DNA of 64,000 nucleotides, taken from Nonlabens xiamenensis. Lineage in GTDB: Bacteria > Bacteroidota > Bacteroidia > Flavobacteriales > Flavobacteriaceae. The notes under the pieces were generated by a model. The model had not been told where the DNA came from and searched no databases. It was given only the letters and a program-made list of their open reading frames with translations. Below are positions 17,091 to 26,397 of this stretch, in pieces. How positions within the stretch are numbered: position 1 is the first letter of the stretch; every line of letters begins with the position of its first letter. Where the stretch lies: NCBI RefSeq assembly GCF_003865345.1, contig NZ_RMVE01000003.1, forward strand, positions 490,344 through 554,343, written 5' to 3'. Made by a program: the position numbers and the translations under genes.

Positions 17091-17738
17091 ATGAAACAAT
17101 TAGTCCTAGCTTTTTTTATGGTTTTCGCTTTCGCGAAAGCAGTACAGGCCCAAGACGTAAAGGCTGACAAATTACTACAAGACGTCGCCACAAAATTTAA
17201 ATCTTATGACAATGTTTCCTTTACCTACAAAGGGAATTTAAAAAACAATAAATCCAACTTGGACATGGATATCCAAGGCGAAGCCAAGTTGTCCGGTCAG
17301 AAGTATAATGTCAACTATCTGGGTACGACTTATCTTTATAATGGGAGCAAGCAATACATTATTAACAATGAAGATGAGCAAGTCACTGTTTCTACTCCCA
17401 GTAATGATGGAAACGAGGTCATTACTCCATCCAATATTTTGACCTTTTATGAAAAAGGCTATACCAAAAAGATGGATATCGTGCAGAATCTGGATGGACG
17501 CAAGTTGCAATTTGTTAAATTGACGCCCATCAAATCAAATTCTGAGTACAAACATGTGTTGCTAGGTATTGATGTCAACACCAAACATATTTATCGTGCC
17601 ATCATCACAGAAAACAAAACTGGCACGGTCGCAACTTTCACGCTGAAGTCGTTTAAAACTAATGAACCTTTGCCTAAAAATTCGTTTGTCTTTGACTCCG
17701 ATCAATACGAAGGTTGGGAAATAGACGAATTGGACTAG
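17091..17738 (+). CDS. lolA: LolA-like outer-membrane lipoprotein carrier
   Basis: A 215-residue periplasmic protein of the LolA family. The signal peptide (about 1-20) ends at AVQAQ and contains the AFAKA codons made by a palindrome copy. The mature part has DKLLQDVATKFKSYDNVSFTYKG and later beta strands (KYNVNYLGTTYLYNG, GYTKKMDIVQNLDGRKLQFVKLTP) of the open-barrel fold that carries lipoproteins to the outer membrane. It sits between ftsK and an LptF/G permease, which suggests an envelope-assembly operon. Confidence 0.82.
   Translation: MKQLVLAFFMVFAFAKAVQAQDVKADKLLQDVATKFKSYDNVSFTYKGNLKNNKSNLDMDIQGEAKLSGQKYNVNYLGTTYLYNGSKQYIINNEDEQVTVSTPSNDGNEVITPSNILTFYEKGYTKKMDIVQNLDGRKLQFVKLTPIKSNSEYKHVLLGIDVNTKHIYRAIITENKTGTVATFTLKSFKTNEPLPKNSFVFDSDQYEGWEIDELD
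17127..17140. repeat. Palindrome copy 3 (GCTTTCGCGAAAGC)
   Basis: Exact copy within the lolA signal-peptide codons, read as Ala-Phe-Ala-Lys. Confidence 0.95.
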
Positions 17739-17739
17739 T

Positions 17740-19179
17740 ATGAAAATACTGGATCGATATATACTCACACAATTTGTAAAGACGTTTTTAAGCGTCTTTA
17801 CTGTTTTGATGTTTATCCTGATACTGCAGGCGATCTGGTTATATATTAAAGAATTAGCCGGCAAGGATTTGGATGCTGTAACCATTGCCAAGTTCTTGTA
17901 TTATTCTACTCCAGTAGCTGTACCTATCGCCTTGCCTTTAAGCGTTTTACTGGCCTCCATCCTGGTATTTGGTAAAATGGCAGAAAACTATGAGTTTGCG
18001 GCAATGAAATCCAATGGCATTTCCTTGCAGAGAGCAATGAGGTCACTCACGATCGTGATCTTAGGCATTGGAATCACGTCTTTTTTATTTGCAAATTCTG
18101 TAATCCCCTGGGGTTATCTGAAGCAACGTAACCTCAGAGGAAATATCGCAAAGCTCAAACCTGCCATGGCAATTGGGAAAGGTACTTTTAACCAGATTGG
18201 TGATATCAACATCAAGGTTGCCGATAAATCTGGAGAGCGAGGAGAGTTCCTCACAGACGTGATCATTCACAAAAAAAATCCCAAGAGATCTGGGAATTAT
18301 ACCGTCATTAAGAGTAAGAGAGGCGAACTCAAAAGTTCGCTCTCTTCCAATGTAATTCAGTTGGTGCTGGAAGAAGGTAATTATTATGATGACATTTTTG
18401 CTACGGATCCTAGAAGGCGCAATTCAATGCCATTTGTCAAAAGTTACTTTGACAGCTATACGCTTAATGTAGATGTTTCTGAATTAAACGACGTGGATCT
18501 GGGAGCCGAAGAAGTAACGGATAACCATAGAATGCTCAAGATCAATGAGCTTTACACAAGAATTGACACACTTTCACGTGATTTAAATGATCAATTCAGA
18601 ATTTACAGGCAAAATCAACATAACAGCTGGGATCCCGGGCGTTTGGATAGCAGGGTAGCTATGGACAGTCTTGTTGAAAATGCAGACCCCTTATCACAAT
18701 TGGATATCCAGAATCAAAGACGCACCTTGGAAACTGCTTCAAATAGAATCAGGAGTCAACTGGCATCTGTCAAAAATCGCGTTGCTCAGGTCAGACATGA
18801 GTTTTCAACACTGGCAAAACATGAAATAGAGATTCACAAAAAGTATGTTTTGGGAGTAGCCTGTATCATCTTATTCTTCATTGGAGCGCCACTGGGTGCG
18901 ATCATTCGAAAAGGCGGAATGGGTTTGCCACTTGTGGTTGCTACCCTCTTTTTTCTAGCCTATCATTTTATAGGTATTTTTGCCGAAAAAGCAGCTACAG
19001 AAGGGGCCTTCCCTGCATGGCTTGGTGCGTGGATGAGCACGATGATTATATTTCCAATTGGGATTTATCTGACTTACCGAGCTACTACTGATCAAGGTGT
19101 ATTTGGCAACAACTTTACATTGCGCAACTTTTTCAGCAATACCAAAAACCTATTAAAGCCGAAAGGGTCCAAGTCTTAA
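17740..19179 (+). CDS. LptF/LptG-family permease
   Basis: A 479-residue inner-membrane protein of the YjgP/YjgQ family, the transmembrane part of the ABC machine that extracts LPS for outer-membrane delivery. It begins MKILDRYILTQFVKTF, the family signature. Three helices precede residue 125, a large periplasmic beta-jellyroll region follows, and three helices come after about residue 365. The middle part contains a coiled-coil-like insertion (about 265-365), longer than in E. coli LptF/G. It starts one base after lolA. LptF and LptG cannot be told apart here. Confidence 0.87.
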   Translation: MKILDRYILTQFVKTFLSVFTVLMFILILQAIWLYIKELAGKDLDAVTIAKFLYYSTPVAVPIALPLSVLLASILVFGKMAENYEFAAMKSNGISLQRAMRSLTIVILGIGITSFLFANSVIPWGYLKQRNLRGNIAKLKPAMAIGKGTFNQIGDINIKVADKSGERGEFLTDVIIHKKNPKRSGNYTVIKSKRGELKSSLSSNVIQLVLEEGNYYDDIFATDPRRRNSMPFVKSYFDSYTLNVDVSELNDVDLGAEEVTDNHRMLKINELYTRIDTLSRDLNDQFRIYRQNQHNSWDPGRLDSRVAMDSLVENADPLSQLDIQNQRRTLETASNRIRSQLASVKNRVAQVRHEFSTLAKHEIEIHKKYVLGVACIILFFIGAPLGAIIRKGGMGLPLVVATLFFLAYHFIGIFAEKAATEGAFPAWLGAWMSTMIIFPIGIYLTYRATTDQGVFGNNFTLRNFFSNTKNLLKPKGSKS

Positions 19180-19183
19180 TCCG

Positions 19184-19191
19184 TATCTTTG
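19184..19191 (+). promoter_or_regulatory. -7 box for ribB
   Basis: TATCTTTG, an exact TAnnTTTG match, ends 22 bases before the ATG at 19213. It covers the upstream TTG at 19189 and so argues that translation starts at 19213. Confidence 0.45.
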
Positions 19192-19212
19192 TCTCCCAAG
19201 GGTTTTACTCAT

Positions 19213-20361
19213 ATGATTATACAGGAAAAATCAGCACTTACAATCCAATTGGACAAGATTGAGGACGCTATTGAAGATATCAAAAAAGGTAAAGTCATCA
19301 TTGTCGTTGATGACGAAAATCGTGAAAATGAAGGTGATTTTCTGGCAAGTGCCGAGTCTGTGACGCCAGAAATGATCAACTTCATGGCCACTTACGGAAG
19401 AGGATTGATTTGTGCACCCATTACCGCTAGCCGGGTCAAAGAATTGGAACTATCAATGATGGTAAACAACAATTCTGACCCCATGGAGACAGCCTTTACT
19501 GTTTCGGTTGACCTACGAGGTCATGGAGTGACCACTGGCATCAGCGCCAGCGACCGGGCCAAGACGATAAAGGCCTTAATTAATGAGGATACCCAACCCC
19601 ATGACTTGAGCAAGCCTGGTCATATTTTTCCGCTCAAGGCGAAAGATGGAGGCGTATTGAGGCGTACGGGCCATACTGAGGCAGCCATCGACTTTGCTAG
19701 ACTTGCTGGTCATCAACCTGCTGGTGTGATTGTAGAGATCATGAATGAAGATGGTACCATGGCGAGGTTACCCCATTTGGTGGAGGTAGCACGTAAACAC
19801 AACTTAAAACTGGTTTCCATAGAAGATCTGGTAGCGTACCGCATGCGTAACGACAGCTTAATTGTCAAAAAAGAAGACTTTGAGCTAAAGACAAAATTCG
19901 GCACCTATAGATTGCACGCATATCAACAAACCACCAATGACCAGATCCATATTGCACTAACTTTAGGGAGTTGGGATAAAAATGATACGGTCCTCACTCG
20001 GATGAATTCTACCCAAGTAAATAACGATCTTTTCTCTACTATAACCAGTGAAGCGGACAGAAAACTAGATGCAATGTTCCACCGCCTGAATGAGGAAGGC
20101 AAAGGGGCGATCGTCTTTATCAATCAGCAATTTGAACCAGAAAATATGCTGGGCAGATTGGACCAATTAAAGGAGCTACAAGAAAACGGAAAAATGAAGG
20201 CTCCCAGAAGAAACTTAGATAATAAAGACTACGGTATCGGTGCACAGATCCTTCATGATTTAAAGATCTCAAAACTGAAACTTATGACCAATTCTGAGCA
20301 AAGTAAGCGTATCGGAATGATCGGTTATGGCCTGGAAATCGTAGACACCGTAGAATACTAA
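19213..20361 (+). CDS. ribB: 3,4-dihydroxy-2-butanone-4-phosphate synthase with degenerate GTP cyclohydrolase II domain
   Basis: A 382-residue riboflavin enzyme with RibBA layout. Residues 1-210 form an intact DHBP synthase: DDENRENEGDFL, YGRGLICAPI, GHGVTTGISASDR and RTGHTEAAIDFARLAG. The second half (about 225-382) has the GTP cyclohydrolase II fold but lacks its zinc site: where the family has HSEC...RCDCG, this protein has NSTQ...TSEAD, and the catalytic GRNIGL is replaced by EPENMLG. So only the RibB reaction (ribulose 5-phosphate to DHBP and formate) is likely. I start at the ATG at 19213 because a promoter box covers the upstream TTG. Confidence 0.9.
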   Translation: MIIQEKSALTIQLDKIEDAIEDIKKGKVIIVVDDENRENEGDFLASAESVTPEMINFMATYGRGLICAPITASRVKELELSMMVNNNSDPMETAFTVSVDLRGHGVTTGISASDRAKTIKALINEDTQPHDLSKPGHIFPLKAKDGGVLRRTGHTEAAIDFARLAGHQPAGVIVEIMNEDGTMARLPHLVEVARKHNLKLVSIEDLVAYRMRNDSLIVKKEDFELKTKFGTYRLHAYQQTTNDQIHIALTLGSWDKNDTVLTRMNSTQVNNDLFSTITSEADRKLDAMFHRLNEEGKGAIVFINQQFEPENMLGRLDQLKELQENGKMKAPRRNLDNKDYGIGAQILHDLKISKLKLMTNSEQSKRIGMIGYGLEIVDTVEY

Positions 20362-20393
20362 TCAAAGTAATTCATCTTTTTTAAGATACGATC

Positions 20394-21209
20394 ATGAAAT
20401 TCATTAAGACCACTGAACAGGATTCCAGACATCAAGATTTGGAAATGAAAGATAGTTTGGAACTGGTACGCGGGATCAATGAAGAGGATCAAGGTGTGGC
20501 GATGGCCGTAAAAAAGATTCTTCCTGCCATAGCAGAATTTATTGACGCTGTGGTTGATCGCATGAAACAGGGAGGTCGATTATTTTATATCGGTGCAGGC
20601 ACCAGCGGACGATTGGGAATACTCGACGCCAGTGAATGCCCCCCAACATTTGGAGTGAGTGATGACAAAATCATAGGGCTCATCGCTGGTGGTGATCAAG
20701 CCATCAGAAAGGCCGTTGAGAATGCCGAAGATGACACCCAACAAGCCATTAGGGATTTGGAAAAATATGGACTGAACGACATGGATTCTGTACTGGGTAT
20801 TGCCGCAAGTGGTACCACGCCATACGTAGTGGAAGGAATCAAATCTTGTACAGACCGGAAGCTTCTTACTGGAGCTATCACTTGCAATGAGAATTCGCCC
20901 CTAGCACTGTCAGCCACTCATGCAATGGTCGCAGTAGTTGGGCCAGAATTCATTACCGGCAGCAGTCGTATGAAGGCTGGTACGGCCCAAAAAATGATTT
21001 TAAACATGATCAGCACGAGTATAATGATTCAATTAGGCCATGTCAAAGGAAACAAAATGGTTGATATGCAACTGAGTAATGATAAACTGGTGGACCGTGG
21101 CACCAAAATGATCATGGAGGCCACGGGAGTCTCTTACGACAAGGCTCATGAATTATTGTTAGAATACGGTAGCGTAAGGCTTGCTATCGACCACATAGGA
21201 ATTTGCTGA
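20394..21209 (+). CDS. murQ: N-acetylmuramic acid 6-phosphate etherase
   Basis: A 271-residue cytoplasmic SIS-domain enzyme that splits MurNAc 6-phosphate into GlcNAc 6-phosphate and lactate in cell-wall recycling. GAGTSGRLGILDASECPPTFG holds the phosphate-binding loop and catalytic Glu81 (E. coli Glu83). GSSRMKAGTAQKMILNMIS is the second family signature. It lacks the ~25-residue C-terminal tail of longer homologues but is otherwise complete. It lies 32 bases after ribB and 10 before the small membrane protein gene, so it may share a transcript with them. Confidence 0.92.
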   Translation: MKFIKTTEQDSRHQDLEMKDSLELVRGINEEDQGVAMAVKKILPAIAEFIDAVVDRMKQGGRLFYIGAGTSGRLGILDASECPPTFGVSDDKIIGLIAGGDQAIRKAVENAEDDTQQAIRDLEKYGLNDMDSVLGIAASGTTPYVVEGIKSCTDRKLLTGAITCNENSPLALSATHAMVAVVGPEFITGSSRMKAGTAQKMILNMISTSIMIQLGHVKGNKMVDMQLSNDKLVDRGTKMIMEATGVSYDKAHELLLEYGSVRLAIDHIGIC

Positions 21210-21219
21210 TCATACACAT

Positions 21220-21453
21220 ATGAAACAAGCTTCTACTGACCGTGAGACCTTAACTAAGGGAATTAAAAGAATGATGCTCAGTCTTCCTTTTTTTATTGCA
21301 GGGCCTGTGCTGATATACATAGGAGCAGGAAGTGATCACCCGATTATTTTTTTAATGCCAGGAATCGCCTTTTCGATATTTGCTGTGGTATTGGCTTTTA
21401 ACGGAATTAACACTATACTGGATTCAATGTTTAAAACTGATAAAACCAGATGA
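21220..21453 (+). CDS. Small two-helix membrane protein (DUF6095-like)
   Basis: A 77-residue protein with two hydrophobic segments (about 20-38 and 44-66) separated by a short GSDHPIIF loop. It resembles the short flavobacterial proteins grouped as DUF6095, an assignment from memory that I cannot check. The function is unknown. It follows murQ by 10 bases and overlaps the next lipoprotein gene by four bases (ATGA), so the three are probably co-transcribed. Confidence 0.7.
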   Translation: MKQASTDRETLTKGIKRMMLSLPFFIAGPVLIYIGAGSDHPIIFLMPGIAFSIFAVVLAFNGINTILDSMFKTDKTR

Positions 21454-22220
21454 AAAAACTGTACGTGGTTACCGCTATACTGATCTTATTCATCTCCTGT
21501 AAGTCAAGTACTGAACATTCTCACGCAGAAAAGGAAGATAAAACAGAAAGCTTGACATTATCTGGGTCAGTAACTAATCAGAAAGGTATAGCGGGCAGAA
21601 TTAATGTATTGGGCTATTTTGTTGATCCGATTTATACTGGTGATTTAGAGCCTGGTGGTAAATTTAAAATTGTACTTCCCAAGGATTTTGGAAAACTGAC
21701 GCAGGAAGCTTTTGCAGACTACAATCGATCTGAAGAAGCTCAATATGAATTGAACCTTAGTACAGCCATTGAAACTTTTCCTGATGCTGGAGATCTTAAT
21801 TTTGTCAACAAACAAGCCCGTTTGGCTTTTGCAGGAAAATATTATAGGTTTGAGGTAGTTGACCCTTCAGGCAATCTGGCTTATTTATCTCCTGCTTCAA
21901 GTCAAGATTTTCTGGAATTTGTGATAGGTAAACCTGACGCAAGTCCCTTGACAGGTCACCATTATTATTTCATTTATGCCTTAGAAGCTTTTTCTATTAA
22001 AGGTACCGATACTTATTTATCTCTATACGAAGATGGCTCAGAAGAAAGTTACAAACGCACTGACGAATATCAGCTAGATATCCAACTCGGTTGGAATATC
22101 ATCAAGTACGAAGTAATGGAATTAAGTGAAAATAACTTGGGAAGTCAAAATGTAGGAAAATCAAAGACCATAAGTGTCGATCCCACCCAAGAAATCATCA
22201 ACTGGCAAGTCACTGATTAG
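21450..22220 (+). CDS. Lipoprotein of unknown function
   Basis: A 256-residue protein with a lipoprotein signal (ILILFISCKSS, Cys about residue 17). A His/Glu-rich linker follows, then a beta-rich region that starts LTLSGSVTNQKGIAGRINVLGYF. This opening resembles carboxypeptidase-regulatory-like or other beta-sandwich surface domains, but I recognise no family. It starts inside the stop of the upstream membrane protein gene, so translation is probably coupled. It is likely attached to the outer membrane or periplasmic face. Confidence 0.75.
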   Translation: MKKLYVVTAILILFISCKSSTEHSHAEKEDKTESLTLSGSVTNQKGIAGRINVLGYFVDPIYTGDLEPGGKFKIVLPKDFGKLTQEAFADYNRSEEAQYELNLSTAIETFPDAGDLNFVNKQARLAFAGKYYRFEVVDPSGNLAYLSPASSQDFLEFVIGKPDASPLTGHHYYFIYALEAFSIKGTDTYLSLYEDGSEESYKRTDEYQLDIQLGWNIIKYEVMELSENNLGSQNVGKSKTISVDPTQEIINWQVTD

Positions 22221-22384
22221 CTATGCAAGCATAATAAAACGATAATCAGACTGATTCATCGATGAAATGCATTTTTTAAACCTCTGCATATCAGTTGTTT
22301 ACAAATTATTATGTTAAAAAACGAGTTTATCCTACCAAATGGCGAAAATATTGTGTAAAGTTTAGTTCAACCCCTTCTTTGTTG

Positions 22385-22392
22385 TAGGTTTG
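22385..22392 (+). promoter_or_regulatory. -7 box for the Cys-rich lipoprotein
   Basis: TAGGTTTG matches TAnnTTTG 20 bases before the ATG at 22412. No convincing -33 TTG is seen. Confidence 0.45.
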
Positions 22393-22411
22393 CTCCTGAA
22401 AATTAACAACA

Positions 22412-23164
22412 ATGAAAAGAATTTTATTATACTTTAGTCTTGCAATTTTAGCCAGTGCGTGTTCTACAGAAGAAACTCAAATCGATTCTTTAGAGAGTAC
22501 AGACATCACAAAGATGGAGGCTCAGGAATTCCAGGATTACATGGAAGACAAGGCTATTTCTCAAGGCCTTATTCCAGGTATGATTAATCCAGATGCTTCT
22601 GTTTATCCTTTCGATATTGCTTCTATCGAAGCTTTTGATGACATGTCCAAGAATTTTGGATTTGGTAATCCAGCTGGAGGTGTTTGTCTAACTTCCCAAG
22701 CCGGTAACTCGGATGGAGAAATATTGATGTTTAATATCGAAAAAAAGATTGGAAATGGCGTCGCCGATGAGAGCGACCATTCTGCACAGCAAGGCACCAA
22801 ATTTGAATACGAGTTTGAAATTGAAGAACCAGGGTGGTACATACACTCTATCTACATGAATATTGATGGTGATTGTAACGCGCTTCCAACTGGTAGCAAT
22901 GGCTTGGTTAATGTTTGCGGGTTCAATATTCGTAACTGTTTCCGTCCTAGAGTCACTAAAGTAACATACACTTTTGCCGATTCATGTTTGCCAGAATGTA
23001 GTTGTAACTCCGTTTACGTGGTTGCTTACAAATTGGATCAGAACAACAACGTGATTGATACGGATGGCCTTTGGCTGGATGGTGACAATCATGATGCTAT
23101 TCAGGCAACTTCCAATACCTTCTGTAAAAGCCAGTGTGGTAACGGATTTGGATTTGAGGATTAA
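22412..23164 (+). CDS. Cys-rich lipoprotein of unknown function
   Basis: A 250-residue protein with a lipobox near residue 17 (LASACSTEE). After an acidic helix (about 25-55) the protein is beta-rich with many Cys: single Cys near 94, then DGDC, NVCGFN, IRNCFR, DSCLPECSCN and FCKSQCGN. These should form disulfides outside the cytoplasm. I recognise no family. It has its own promoter box and a strong terminator, so it is a monocistronic unit and likely expressed. Confidence 0.75.
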   Translation: MKRILLYFSLAILASACSTEETQIDSLESTDITKMEAQEFQDYMEDKAISQGLIPGMINPDASVYPFDIASIEAFDDMSKNFGFGNPAGGVCLTSQAGNSDGEILMFNIEKKIGNGVADESDHSAQQGTKFEYEFEIEEPGWYIHSIYMNIDGDCNALPTGSNGLVNVCGFNIRNCFRPRVTKVTYTFADSCLPECSCNSVYVVAYKLDQNNNVIDTDGLWLDGDNHDAIQATSNTFCKSQCGNGFGFED

Positions 23165-23185
23165 TCCAACGCAAAGTAATCAAGT

Positions 23186-23217
23186 AAAGGGATCTTAATG
23201 GATCCCTTTTTTATTTT
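23186..23217 (+). terminator. Rho-independent terminator
   Basis: Nine-pair stem AAAGGGATC / GATCCCTTT with a six-base loop and a T-rich tail, just after the Cys-rich lipoprotein. Confidence 0.85.
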
Positions 23218-23340
23218 TACACCTCAAGACTATTGCTAGCTGCTATCATAAAGCTACTTTATTTCCGTTATCAATTCTCCCAGACGTAAATCTTGTTGGT
23301 AACATTCAAGATCTAAAACTAATACTTGGGGGTATTTTGC

Positions 23341-23348
23341 TAGTTTTG
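23341..23348 (+). promoter_or_regulatory. -7 box for the OstA-like gene
   Basis: TAGTTTTG is an exact TAnnTTTG match. It lies inside the most upstream open stretch and supports the later TTG start at 23367. Confidence 0.4.
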
Positions 23349-23366
23349 CAAATTCAAATTAAAGTC

Positions 23367-25109
23367 TTGAAGAACAAACTGTTTTACTTCATCCTGTTAA
23401 TGGCTCTTTGGGGATCAGCTCAACAACAAGAAGCGGATTCACTGATCAGTGTGACCGCAGGTATGCAGTTAATTGATGAGGCTAGCTTTCCAGATGCGGT
23501 CGTCTATTCCAGAGACCAATCAGCCCAGGTTTATGTACAGCACAAGGGGATTAAAATGTGGTGTGATCGTGCCTTTCTTTATCGGGAGGATAATTTTATT
23601 CGCGCCATTGGAAATGTACGCATGGAACAGGGAGACTCCATTCAAATGAGTTCGAAATATGCAGAGTACAACGGTAGCACCCAATTGGCCTTTGCCAGTG
23701 GTGCCGTACAAATGAAAAATCCAGAATCTACCCTCAAAACTGACACTTTATATTTTGACCGTGTAAAACAGCAAGCCTACTATCGAAGTGGTGGTACTGT
23801 GAGGGATACAGCTAGCACGTTGACCAGTCGGATCGGTAGGTTTTTTATAAACGATAAACGATATCAGTTTTTGGATCAGGTCAAAGTCGTGAACCCAGAA
23901 TATACCATCAATTCAAATCACCTCAACTTCTACACCGATACTGGACATGCTTATATGTACGGTCCATCCACCATAACAGGCAGCACAAGTAATGTTTATT
24001 GTGAGCGTGGGTTCTATGACACCAGAAATGATGAAGGATACTTTATTAAAAACAGTCGAATCGATTATGATAACAGGACCGTAACAGGTGATAGTCTATA
24101 CTTCAATAGAGCTCGTTCATTTGCGAGTGCGACCAATAATATTGTTGTAACGGACACCATGAACAACTCCATCATTAAAGGACATTATGCGGAAGTTTTT
24201 CGTGCAAAAGATTCTGTATTTATCACCAAAAGAGCCGTGGCCATTTCTGTTCAGGAAAAAGACAGCGTATTTATACATGCAGACCGACTTATGGTAACCG
24301 GACCAGAAAATGATCGGGTGATCAGAGGCTTCTATGATGTACGCTTATACAAAAGTGATTTGAGCGGTAAATGCGACTCCATAGTGTCCAATCAAAATAC
24401 AGGACTGACTAAGATGATCCGACGGCCTGTTTTATGGAGTGGTAAAAGTCAAATCACCGGCGACAGTATCCATATACAAAGCAATGTAAAGACAGAAGTA
24501 TTGGATAGCCTACGCGTTTTTTACAATGCCTTTATCGTCGACAAGGACAGTAGCGGATTCAACCAAATAAAAGGAAAAGAGCTGATTGGACAATTTGATG
24601 ACCAGAATGAGCTCAAAGTGGTCAATATTTACAAAAATGTAGAGAATTTGATTTTCTCGCGGAATGAACAACAGGAATTGGTGGGAATAAATAAGGGCAC
24701 CAGTGGGCGAATGGAGATAATTTTTGAAGACCGGGAGATGGCGGTTATTACCTATCTTGATGACCCCAAGGATATCACCTATCCGCCTGAAGAACTTCCC
24801 GAAAACTCACGTAAATTGAGAGGTTTTAACTGGAGAGGTGAAGAACGCCTCATTTCAAAACAAGATTTATTTAAAGGTAAAGCTGCACCCGTCCTTACAA
24901 AAATTCAGGGAATACCCTTACCTGATGTAGAACCAGAATTCTTTAGCCAAGAAAATCAAGATCAGCTGCATAAACGTTCAAGGCTAAAGCAGACTGATCT
25001 GGACAATCGTCCTGAAGATCAAGTAGAAGAATGGACACCTGGAGAAGAAGATGCTGGAAATCAAAAGGAAAGTCCTGTAATGAGGCAAGGTCAAAAGTCA
25101 GGAGGATGA
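23367..25109 (+). CDS. OstA-like (LptA/LptD N-domain) protein
   Basis: A protein of about 580 residues. From the TTG at 23367 it has a signal peptide (KNKLFYFILLMALWGSAQQ). A long run of beta strands with repeats such as YSRDQSAQVYVQHKGIKMWCDRAFLY, GNVRMEQGDSIQMSSKYAEY and ASGAVQMKNPESTLKTDTLYFD is typical of the OstA/LptA fold that carries LPS across the periplasm. The length is far greater than LptA alone, which is usual for the Bacteroidota version. The acidic tail may be flexible. The stop overlaps the aminotransferase start by four bases. Confidence 0.8.
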   Translation: MKNKLFYFILLMALWGSAQQQEADSLISVTAGMQLIDEASFPDAVVYSRDQSAQVYVQHKGIKMWCDRAFLYREDNFIRAIGNVRMEQGDSIQMSSKYAEYNGSTQLAFASGAVQMKNPESTLKTDTLYFDRVKQQAYYRSGGTVRDTASTLTSRIGRFFINDKRYQFLDQVKVVNPEYTINSNHLNFYTDTGHAYMYGPSTITGSTSNVYCERGFYDTRNDEGYFIKNSRIDYDNRTVTGDSLYFNRARSFASATNNIVVTDTMNNSIIKGHYAEVFRAKDSVFITKRAVAISVQEKDSVFIHADRLMVTGPENDRVIRGFYDVRLYKSDLSGKCDSIVSNQNTGLTKMIRRPVLWSGKSQITGDSIHIQSNVKTEVLDSLRVFYNAFIVDKDSSGFNQIKGKELIGQFDDQNELKVVNIYKNVENLIFSRNEQQELVGINKGTSGRMEIIFEDREMAVITYLDDPKDITYPPEELPENSRKLRGFNWRGEERLISKQDLFKGKAAPVLTKIQGIPLPDVEPEFFSQENQDQLHKRSRLKQTDLDNRPEDQVEEWTPGEEDAGNQKESPVMRQGQKSGG

Positions 25110-26293
25110 GTGAAGCGTTTAAAAGATTTCAAGCCCCTACCTCACCATTTGCTCCAGGGATTGAGATCTCCCATGCCTTTGGCAATTATATATACGACAA
25201 ACAAGGCAATACATATCTGGACATGGTCGCTGGGGTAAGTGCCCTTCCACTGGGACATTGTCACCCAAAAGTGGTGGACGCGATAAAAACACAAGTTGAC
25301 AAGTACATGCACGTTATGGTCTATGGTGAGTACGCCTTGGATCCTGCAATCCAACTCTGTAAGCTACTGGCCCATTTAATGCCAGATCCACTAGAAATGA
25401 CCTATCTGGTCAACAGTGGAACTGAAGCTATTGAAGCTTCTCTTAAACTGGCTCGCCGGGTCACTGGGAGATCCACCATTATCGCCATGAAAAATGCCTA
25501 TCACGGCAACACAATGGGGTCCTTGAGCTTAATGGATTACGAGGAGCGTAAAGCCGTTTTCAGACCTTTGGTACCAGACATATACCATATCAAATATAAT
25601 TGCCTGGCAGAGCTCAATCGCATAGATAAAGATACTGCTGCAGTTATCATTGAATCCATTCAGGGAGGAGCAGGATTTCTTGTGCCGTCAGTAGCTTGGA
25701 TCAAAGCGTTACGCAACCGATGTGATGATACAGGTACGTTACTAATTGTTGATGAAATCCAACCTGGAATAGGTCGCACTGGAACAATGTTTTATTTTGA
25801 GCAATGGGGCATCGTACCAGATATGGTCATTACTGGAAAGGGTTTGGCTGGGGGAATGCCAATCGGGGCATTAACCGCTAGTCGGGAACATCTTTCAACT
25901 TTTAAGGAGTCCCCAATGCTAGGTCACATCACGACTTTTGGAGGAAATCCCGTAATTGCAGCAGCCGCTTTAAAGACCTTGCAAGAGATTTGTGAAGGCA
26001 ATTATATGGAACAAATGCATGAAAAAGAGGTTCGCTTTCGCGAAAGCTTAGATAGTCCATATATACAGGAAATTCGAGGAAAAGGATTAATGCTAGCGGT
26101 CATCTTACCAGATGATAAGTTTACCAGTGACATAGTTAATGCTTGTCGGGAGGAAGGTGTTTTGTTCTTTTTGCTCCTGTATGAAAAACGCGCTATTCGC
26201 ATTACTCCGCCATATACCATTACCAATGCAGAGATCGATAAAGCCTGTCAGGTATTGGTGAAAGTGATAGAAAAATTCTACGCTACCAATTAA
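25106..26293 (+). CDS. Class III PLP-dependent aminotransferase
   Basis: A 395-residue cytoplasmic aminotransferase of the acetylornithine/GABA class. NSGTEAIEASLKLAR, VDEIQPGIGRTG (cofactor Asp) and MVITGKGLAGGMPIGA (Schiff-base Lys) are the signatures. The substrate cannot be read from sequence. The start is the ATG at 25106 directly after an AGGAGG, overlapping the OstA-like stop. A palindrome copy is read as RFRES near residue 310. Link to OstA is by position only. Confidence 0.88.
   Translation: MSEAFKRFQAPTSPFAPGIEISHAFGNYIYDKQGNTYLDMVAGVSALPLGHCHPKVVDAIKTQVDKYMHVMVYGEYALDPAIQLCKLLAHLMPDPLEMTYLVNSGTEAIEASLKLARRVTGRSTIIAMKNAYHGNTMGSLSLMDYEERKAVFRPLVPDIYHIKYNCLAELNRIDKDTAAVIIESIQGGAGFLVPSVAWIKALRNRCDDTGTLLIVDEIQPGIGRTGTMFYFEQWGIVPDMVITGKGLAGGMPIGALTASREHLSTFKESPMLGHITTFGGNPVIAAAALKTLQEICEGNYMEQMHEKEVRFRESLDSPYIQEIRGKGLMLAVILPDDKFTSDIVNACREEGVLFFLLLYEKRAIRITPPYTITNAEIDKACQVLVKVIEKFYATN
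26034..26047. repeat. Palindrome copy 4 (GCTTTCGCGAAAGC)
   Basis: Exact copy within the aminotransferase gene, read as Phe-Arg-Glu-Ser, the third codon phase. Confidence 0.95.
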
Positions 26294-26397
26294 AAAATAC
26301 TCTGTTTATAAATTGTTGACAATAGATTTTCCAGTCCTTACGAGACTTTGGCAAAAATCTTGAACTTAGTAACACATGAATTCTTAAAATTCACTGT

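Noticed and set aside
19213..20361. Bifunctional RibBA
   Set aside because: The cyclohydrolase II zinc Cys and catalytic residues are missing, so only the RibB function is called.
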